Part shown: positions 59,738-64,000 of the stretch, one piece after another | Position numbering within the stretch: position 1 is the first letter of the stretch | How the letters are laid out: the number at the start of each line of letters is the position of its first letter | Origin: Streptomyces cadmiisoli | Lineage (GTDB): Bacteria > Actinomycetota > Actinomycetes > Streptomycetales > Streptomycetaceae | Direction: 5' to 3' | Length of the DNA stretch: 64,000 nt | Assembly (NCBI RefSeq): GCF_003261055.1 | Contig: NZ_CP030073.1 | Location: 6,014,001 to 6,078,000 of the forward strand | Program-made: the position numbers and the translations under genes | Notes under the pieces: model-generated | What the model was told of the DNA's origin: nothing | The model's input: the letters and a program-made list of their open reading frames with translations, nothing else | Database searches by the model: none

Positions 59738-60589
59738 CTACAGCTCCGCGAGGAGTTCCGCCTTCTTCGCGGAGAACTCGTCGTCGGTGACCAGCCCGGC
59801 CCGGTGCAGTTCGCCGAGATGCCGGATGCGCTCCGCGATGTCGGCCGGGTCGCGCCGCGGCGCGGCGGCCGGCACCGGCGCGGCGGCCGGCCCCGCGGCG
59901 CGCACCGCGGCCAGCACCGCCGCGGCGAACGGCAGCGACTCGTGCACCGGCCCGTACCCCAGTCCGAACACCACGGCCGCCGGGTCCTGGTCGGCCTGCG
60001 CGGGCTGGTCGTGCGCGTCCCGCCGCAGCAGCCGCAGATGTCCCTCGAAGACCTCCGGTGACCGCCACTCGACCCCGCTGAGGTCGGCGACGGCGAACTT
60101 CTGGTCGCCGGCCTTCCACTTCGCCGTCGAGGCGCCGGTCCAGAACCAGCGGAAGGCCACGGACGTCCCGTCGAAGGACGCCTTCGCGTCGTACGCCTTG
60201 AAGTGCAGCGGTGTCTCGGGCGCGGGCACGAGGTGGCGCTCGGCGGGGCCCGACTCGGTGAGCAGGGCGCGCAGTTCGTCGGCGTAGTACTCGGCCAGCG
60301 TCTCGCGTTCGGCCGGGAGCACCAGCCGGTAGGGGTCGCTGCTCTCCTTGAGCTGGCCCGCGCCCGCCTCGATCAGCGGATCCGCTCCCGGCCGCGGCTC
60401 GGCGCGCAGTACGACGGTGCCGCGCCGGCCGGGGGCGAGCGTGACTCCCTGCAGGGCCGCCAGCGGCACACGGCGCTCACCGAGCGCCTGGAACAGCTTG
60501 GGTGTTCGAATCCCCCGTTCGTAGCGGATGAGCACGGAGTCGGACTCGAACTCCCAGGCAGCATGAAATCCGGCCAGCACGTCACCCAT
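59738..60589 (-). CDS. DUF4429 protein with C-terminal SHOCT domain
   Basis: 283 residues from ATG 60589; another ATG three codons earlier (60598) is possible, and neither has a clear ribosome site. Two DUF4429 modules (about 10-110 and 125-215: YERGIRTPKLFQALGERRVPLAALQGVTL, abbreviated) are followed by an Ala/Pro linker and a SHOCT domain ADIAERIRHLGELHRAGLVT then FSAKKAELL. SHOCT domains are short oligomerisation helices. No enzyme function is assigned. Soluble. Confidence 0.85.
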   Translation of the reverse strand: MGDVLAGFHAAWEFESDSVLIRYERGIRTPKLFQALGERRVPLAALQGVTLAPGRRGTVVLRAEPRPGADPLIEAGAGQLKESSDPYRLVLPAERETLAEYYADELRALLTESGPAERHLVPAPETPLHFKAYDAKASFDGTSVAFRWFWTGASTAKWKAGDQKFAVADLSGVEWRSPEVFEGHLRLLRRDAHDQPAQADQDPAAVVFGLGYGPVHESLPFAAAVLAAVRAAGPAAAPVPAAAPRRDPADIAERIRHLGELHRAGLVTDDEFSAKKAELLAEL

Positions 60590-60656
60590 GCGGCTCATCG
60601 TATGCGGCACGAGCTCTTTCGTCCCCTCCCTGCGCGGACCGCGGTTTCTTGCGTCT

Positions 60657-61874
60657 CTACGCGCGTCCGACGGCAGTGGTGTCGGACAAACCCGCCCGGC
60701 ACGTGCCGGCTTTGTCGGCGCAGTGCACCGCGGAGTACGAGCCAACTCCGATCTCGGCGAAGTTGGCCAGGCTCTGCGTTCCCGGTTCGAAGTAGCCGGC
60801 GTGGCCGTGGGCGCCCCGGGTCGACAGCACCCGCGCGCCGAACGCCGTCGACACCGGGTCGGCGCCGTGGCCGAGGCCGCCGAACTCCAGGTTCGGCACG
60901 TCCTCGATCCAGTCGTCGGCGTCCCGCATCGCCCACACCCGGGCCGAGGTGCGCAGGTGCGCGGCCTTCGCCACCCGCATCCCGGGGCTTCCCGCCACCG
61001 CTATGTCGGCCACCCGGCCGGGCAGCCGCTGCGCGGCCACCCCGCACACCACGGAGCCGTAGCTGTGGCAGAACAGCGAGACCGGCGCCCGGCCCGGCAG
61101 CGCGCGCACCAGCTCGTTCAGCCGGACCGCGCCGTTCTCGGCCCGCATCACGGTGGCGGCGTCCATGCCGATACCGCTCGGCGCGGTGTAGTCGGCCCAG
61201 GCGATCACGGCCGTCCGCGTGGCCGGGCCGGCCGCGCGCTCGGCCGCGTACAGGGATTTCGCCATGCCGACCGGCGCGGCGTATCTGCGGTTGGTGCGCT
61301 GGAAGGTGAGCAGGTCGGTGTCGACGCCGGGGACGACGACGGAGATCCGCTCGGCCTTCGTGAGATTGCCGAACACCTCGGCGATCCGGCCCGAACCCTC
61401 GGGGTCGAAGGCGAGGATGTGCCGGCCGGGGCGCATCAGGGTGCCGAGGCGGTGCATACGACGGCCCGCCTCCTGCTGTCCGGTGACACTCAGTCGGCTG
61501 TCGTGCATGCGTTCGCGTTCGATGTCGCGGGCCTGGCCGAGCGCGATCCGGTTGGCCTGGTAACGCAGCCGTACGGGCGCGCCGTTCATGTTGCCGACCG
61601 CCAGCGGGTAGCGGTGCGCGAGGTGTTCGCGCTGCTGGTCGGTGAGCGAGGCGAAGAAGCGGGCCAGCCGGGCGGGGGCGGTGTCCGGGTCGGGCAGCCG
61701 GTGCCCGTCCAGACGTCCGTGCTGCCAGTCGGAGAGGGAGGCCTGGAGCGCCGATTCGGAACGGTGGCTGCGCAGCGCCGTCCAGCCGGTGGTCGCCAGC
61801 ATCACGAACACGACGGCCAGCGCGAGCAGTGCGCGCCAGACGCTGAGCGAGGGGGAGGTGTCGAAGGAAGTCAC
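60657..61874 (-). CDS. Membrane-anchored alpha/beta-hydrolase (DUF1023)
   Basis: 405 residues from GTG 61874. A signal anchor lies at 14-31 (ALLALAVVFVMLATTG). DUF1023 hallmarks: VVVPGVDTDLLTF, VIAWADYTAP and the nucleophile elbow FCHSYGSVVCG. DADDWIEDVPN and HGHAGYFEPGTQSLAN carry the likely Asp/His. Extracellular esterase or lipase-like; substrate unknown. The upstream TAGTGT about nine bases before the GTG and no ribosome site suggest a leaderless mRNA. Confidence 0.87.
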   Translation of the reverse strand: MTSFDTSPSLSVWRALLALAVVFVMLATTGWTALRSHRSESALQASLSDWQHGRLDGHRLPDPDTAPARLARFFASLTDQQREHLAHRYPLAVGNMNGAPVRLRYQANRIALGQARDIERERMHDSRLSVTGQQEAGRRMHRLGTLMRPGRHILAFDPEGSGRIAEVFGNLTKAERISVVVPGVDTDLLTFQRTNRRYAAPVGMAKSLYAAERAAGPATRTAVIAWADYTAPSGIGMDAATVMRAENGAVRLNELVRALPGRAPVSLFCHSYGSVVCGVAAQRLPGRVADIAVAGSPGMRVAKAAHLRTSARVWAMRDADDWIEDVPNLEFGGLGHGADPVSTAFGARVLSTRGAHGHAGYFEPGTQSLANFAEIGVGSYSAVHCADKAGTCRAGLSDTTAVGRA

Positions 61875-61952
61875 TGGGAGGACACACTAGGAGAACGGGA
61901 GGGTCTCGCGTGAAACGAGTGACGCGGATCACGTTTGGGTAAAGAGGCTTGA

Positions 61953-62603
61953 TCAGCGCTCCGGCCAGTTCCCCGCCAGCGCGGGTCCCACCTGGTCGAG
62001 GTAGGTCGCCATCAGCGCGCGCATCGCGTCCAGGCTGTGGTCCGGTCCGGCGCTCCATCGCCGCTCGGTGACCCGGATCACCCCGCCGAATATCGCCACG
62101 ATCAGACGCGGGCGTGGATCGGTGTCGACGTCCAGGCCCTCGCGCTCGGCCAGCAGCCGCGCGATCTCCTCCTCCGTGTCCACCGAACGGCGCAGATGGG
62201 CCGCGAGCAGGACGGGCGTCGACTCGATCACCCGGTACATCCGCAGATACAGCTCGATCGGGATGACGTCCTCGATGGCCTCGTTCATCCGGTCCCAGTT
62301 GTCCAGCACGGCGCGCCGCATGGCCTCCATCGGCGGCTCGTGCGGCGGGCGGGCGGCGAGCGCCTCGGCGAAGTGCGCCACCGACAGCTTCTGGAGGGCG
62401 AGGGCGGCGTCCTCCTTGCCGGAGAAGTAGCGGAAGAAGGTGCGTTGCGAGACGTCGACGGCCGCGGCGATCTCGTCGACCGTCGTCCGGTCGTATCCCT
62501 GGGTGGTGAACAGCTCGACCGCGGCGCGCAGCAGCGCGTCCCGGGTCCGCTGCTTCTTCCGCTCGCGCAGTCCGGGCCGTGCCGTGTCCGCTGTGTCCCT
62601 CAA
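61953..62603 (-). CDS. TetR-family transcriptional regulator
   Basis: 216 residues from TTG 62603, supported by GGAGGAGAG six bases upstream. The HTH is at 15-60 (RKKQRTRDALLRAAVELFTTQGYDRTTVDEIAAAV, shown in part; then SQRTFFRYFSGKEDAA). The C-terminal ligand domain follows (80-200). Divergent from an MFS drug exporter, so it very probably represses that exporter and itself until an exported compound binds. Confidence 0.93.
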   Translation of the reverse strand: MRDTADTARPGLRERKKQRTRDALLRAAVELFTTQGYDRTTVDEIAAAVDVSQRTFFRYFSGKEDAALALQKLSVAHFAEALAARPPHEPPMEAMRRAVLDNWDRMNEAIEDVIPIELYLRMYRVIESTPVLLAAHLRRSVDTEEEIARLLAEREGLDVDTDPRPRLIVAIFGGVIRVTERRWSAGPDHSLDAMRALMATYLDQVGPALAGNWPER

Positions 62604-62653
62604 GGTCTCTCCTCCGAACTGTTTGGCCAGTTCAGGCTATATGGGAGTGACGT

Positions 62654-62700
62654 GACAGTTACCGACTTGTGAATTGGTTTGTCAACTGTCAGAGACTGAC
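62654..62700. promoter_or_regulatory. Inverted repeats in the TetR-MFS intergenic region
   Basis: GACAGTT (62654-62660) and AACTGTC (62684-62690) form one inverted repeat, and GTCAG-AGA-CTGAC (62688-62700) forms another sharing the GTC. They lie between the divergent starts at 62603 and 62716 and are likely TetR operators overlapping both promoters. Confidence 0.5.
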
Positions 62701-62715
62701 ACTAGTCTCGAACAC

Positions 62716-64000
62716 ATGACTAGTCAGACCACCATCGACGCGACGGGGTCGGGGGACAAGGCACCGTCGGCCCCGTCGGATCGGGCGCCGGCCAAGGGCC
62801 TGCGCGGCCACCCCTGGTTCACCCTGATAACCGTCGCCGTGGGCGTCATGATGGTGGCCCTGGACGGCACCATCGTGGCCATCGCCAACCCGGCCATCGC
62901 CACGGACCTCAAGGCCAGCTGGGCCGAGGTGCAATGGATCACCAACGCCTACTTCCTCGCCCTCGCGGTCTCCCTGATCACCGCGGGCAAGCTCGGTGAC
63001 CGCTTCGGGCACCGGCAGACCTTCCTCGTCGGCGTCGTCGGCTTCGCCGCCGCCTCCGGGGCCATCGGCCTGTCCGACAGCATCGCCGCGGTGATCACCT
63101 TCCGCGTGGGACAGGGCCTGTTCGGCGCCCTGCTGATGCCGGCCGCGCTCGGTCTGCTGCGCGCCACCTTCCCGGCCGAGAAGCTCAACATGGCGATCGG
63201 CATCTGGGGCATGGTCATCGGTGCCTCGACGGCGGGCGGCCCGATCCTCGGCGGTGTGCTGGTCGAGCACGTCAGCTGGCAGTCGGTCTTCTACATCAAC
63301 GTGCCGGTCGGCGTCCTCGCCCTGGTCATGGGTCTGCTGATCCTCAACGACCACCGCGCGAAGAACGCGCCGCGCTCCTTCGACCTGCTCGGCATCGGCC
63401 TGCTGTCCGGCGCGATGTTCTGCCTGGTCTGGGCGCTCATCAAGGCTCCCGAGTGGGGCTGGGGCGCCGGCCGGACCTGGGCGTTCCTCACCGTGTCGGT
63501 GCTGGCCTTCACCGTCTGGGCCCTGTGGGAGAAGAAGGTGCGCGAGCCCCTGATCCCGCTCGGCCTGTTCCGCTCGGTGGCGCTGTCGGCGGGTGTGGTG
63601 CTGATGGTCCTGATGGCCATCGCGTTCATGGGTGGTCTGTTCTTCGTGACGTTCTACCTCCAGAACGTGCACGGGATGAAGCCCGTCGACGCCGGTCTGC
63701 ACCTGCTGCCGCTGACCGGCATGATGATCGTCGGCTCCCCGCTCGCCGGCGCGATGATCACCAAGTTCGGCCCGCGCGTGCCGCTGGCGGGCGGTATGGC
63801 GGTCACCGCGATCGCCATGTTCGGCATGTCCACGCTGGAGACGGACACCGGCAGCGGCGTCATGTCGGTCTGGTTCGCCCTGCTCGGCCTCGGCCTCGCG
63901 CCGGTCATGGTCGGCGCCACCGAGGTCATCGTGGGCAACGCGCCGATGGAGCTGTCCGGCGTGGCCGGTGGCCTCCAGCAGGCCGCGATGCAGATCGGCG
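62716..64000 (+). CDS. DHA2-type MFS drug exporter (3' truncated by window end)
   Basis: 428 residues are visible from ATG 62716 and the frame runs off the window; full DHA2 proteins are about 480-550 residues with 14 helices. Helix 1 contains VGVMMVALDGTIVAIANPAI (the TIVNVALP-like motif C region for DHA2), the loop LGDRFGHRQTF is the MFS motif A, and GASTAGGPILGG is motif C. Exports lipophilic drugs or metabolites in exchange for protons. No ribosome site is evident, so it may be leaderless. Confidence 0.93.
   Translation, partial: MTSQTTIDATGSGDKAPSAPSDRAPAKGLRGHPWFTLITVAVGVMMVALDGTIVAIANPAIATDLKASWAEVQWITNAYFLALAVSLITAGKLGDRFGHRQTFLVGVVGFAAASGAIGLSDSIAAVITFRVGQGLFGALLMPAALGLLRATFPAEKLNMAIGIWGMVIGASTAGGPILGGVLVEHVSWQSVFYINVPVGVLALVMGLLILNDHRAKNAPRSFDLLGIGLLSGAMFCLVWALIKAPEWGWGAGRTWAFLTVSVLAFTVWALWEKKVREPLIPLGLFRSVALSAGVVLMVLMAIAFMGGLFFVTFYLQNVHGMKPVDAGLHLLPLTGMMIVGSPLAGAMITKFGPRVPLAGGMAVTAIAMFGMSTLETDTGSGVMSVWFALLGLGLAPVMVGATEVIVGNAPMELSGVAGGLQQAAMQIG

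Noticed and set aside
1..64000. Search for rRNA, tRNA, CRISPR, insertion sequences, phage and large duplications
   Set aside because: No cloverleaf, conserved rRNA segment, regular 28-37-bp repeat-spacer array, transposase or integrase could be seen. The two mutarotases and the two serine hydrolases are diverged paralogues, not recent duplications.

Overview
The window is Streptomyces-type chromosomal DNA. Evidence: very high G+C with G/C-rich third codon positions, frequent GTG starts, 4-bp ATGA/GTGA overlaps between operon genes, Streptomyces-typical regulators (XRE/DUF5753 + DUF397 + anti-sigma-like ATPase; PucR, IclR, MerR, MarR and TetR families), and the actinomycete order fasR-fabD-fabH-acpP-fabF followed by a DUF3145 gene. 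I found no rRNA, tRNA, CRISPR array, insertion sequence or phage gene. It reads as core-to-semi-core chromosome rather than an island.

Layout. 1-417: tail of an ATP-grasp gene (+). 463-11294 (-): nine tightly packed genes for an unidentified envelope glycan: GT4 glycosyltransferase, methyltransferase, a 1424-aa AftD-like arabinofuranosyltransferase, a condensation/WS-DGAT-like acyltransferase, methyltransferase, EamA transporter, Trm112-like protein, FkbM methyltransferase and an unknown protein. 11615-15027 (+): a 50-aa membrane microprotein coupled to a PucR regulator, then an IclR regulator coupled to an SMP-30 lactonase. 15125-18313 (-): a compact triad of FAD oxidoreductase, MAB_1171c-type membrane protein and ImmA/IrrE-like metalloprotease. 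18548-20065 (+): GH51 arabinofuranosidase. 20067-21683: DUF397/XRE/HATPase trio. 21709-23496 (-): class I/II aminotransferase with a repetitive Pro/Gln/Ala tail.

23633-32172 (-) is sugar uptake and catabolism: a secreted mutarotase, a xylose/arabinose-type ABC importer (permease, ATPase, lipoprotein), a U32-like TIM-barrel protein, a zinc alcohol dehydrogenase and an enolase-superfamily sugar-acid dehydratase. 32429-37191: an acidic zinc-ribbon membrane protein (+), then a siderophore ABC importer (-) under a putative iron box. 37249-39407: MarR, medium-chain reductase and Ohr peroxidase, a likely redox module. 39470-50503: serine hydrolase, secreted M14 carboxypeptidase, EI24 membrane protein, secreted C15-like protein, GH3 glycosidase, second mutarotase, and a GDSL lipoprotein. 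50791-56379: DUF3145 and the fatty-acid initiation/elongation cluster with its activator FasR. 56450-64000: pirin, serine hydrolase, MerR + aldo/keto reductase, DUF4429/SHOCT protein, DUF1023 hydrolase, and TetR divergent from a DHA2 drug exporter cut by the window end.

How it may work together (inference). GH51, GH3, the mutarotases, the ABC importer, the lactonase, the dehydrogenase and the dehydratase form an arabinose/galactose/xylose-type scavenging set. Related GAAATA-containing dyads lie before several of these genes and suggest shared control. The glycan operon points the other way, to synthesis of an arabinofuranose-containing or similar methylated and possibly acylated surface polymer. 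The best candidates for undescribed biology are that operon, the FAD/MAB_1171c/ImmA triad, the microprotein-PucR pair, the C15-like protein with Ser in place of its catalytic Cys, and the repeat-tailed aminotransferase.
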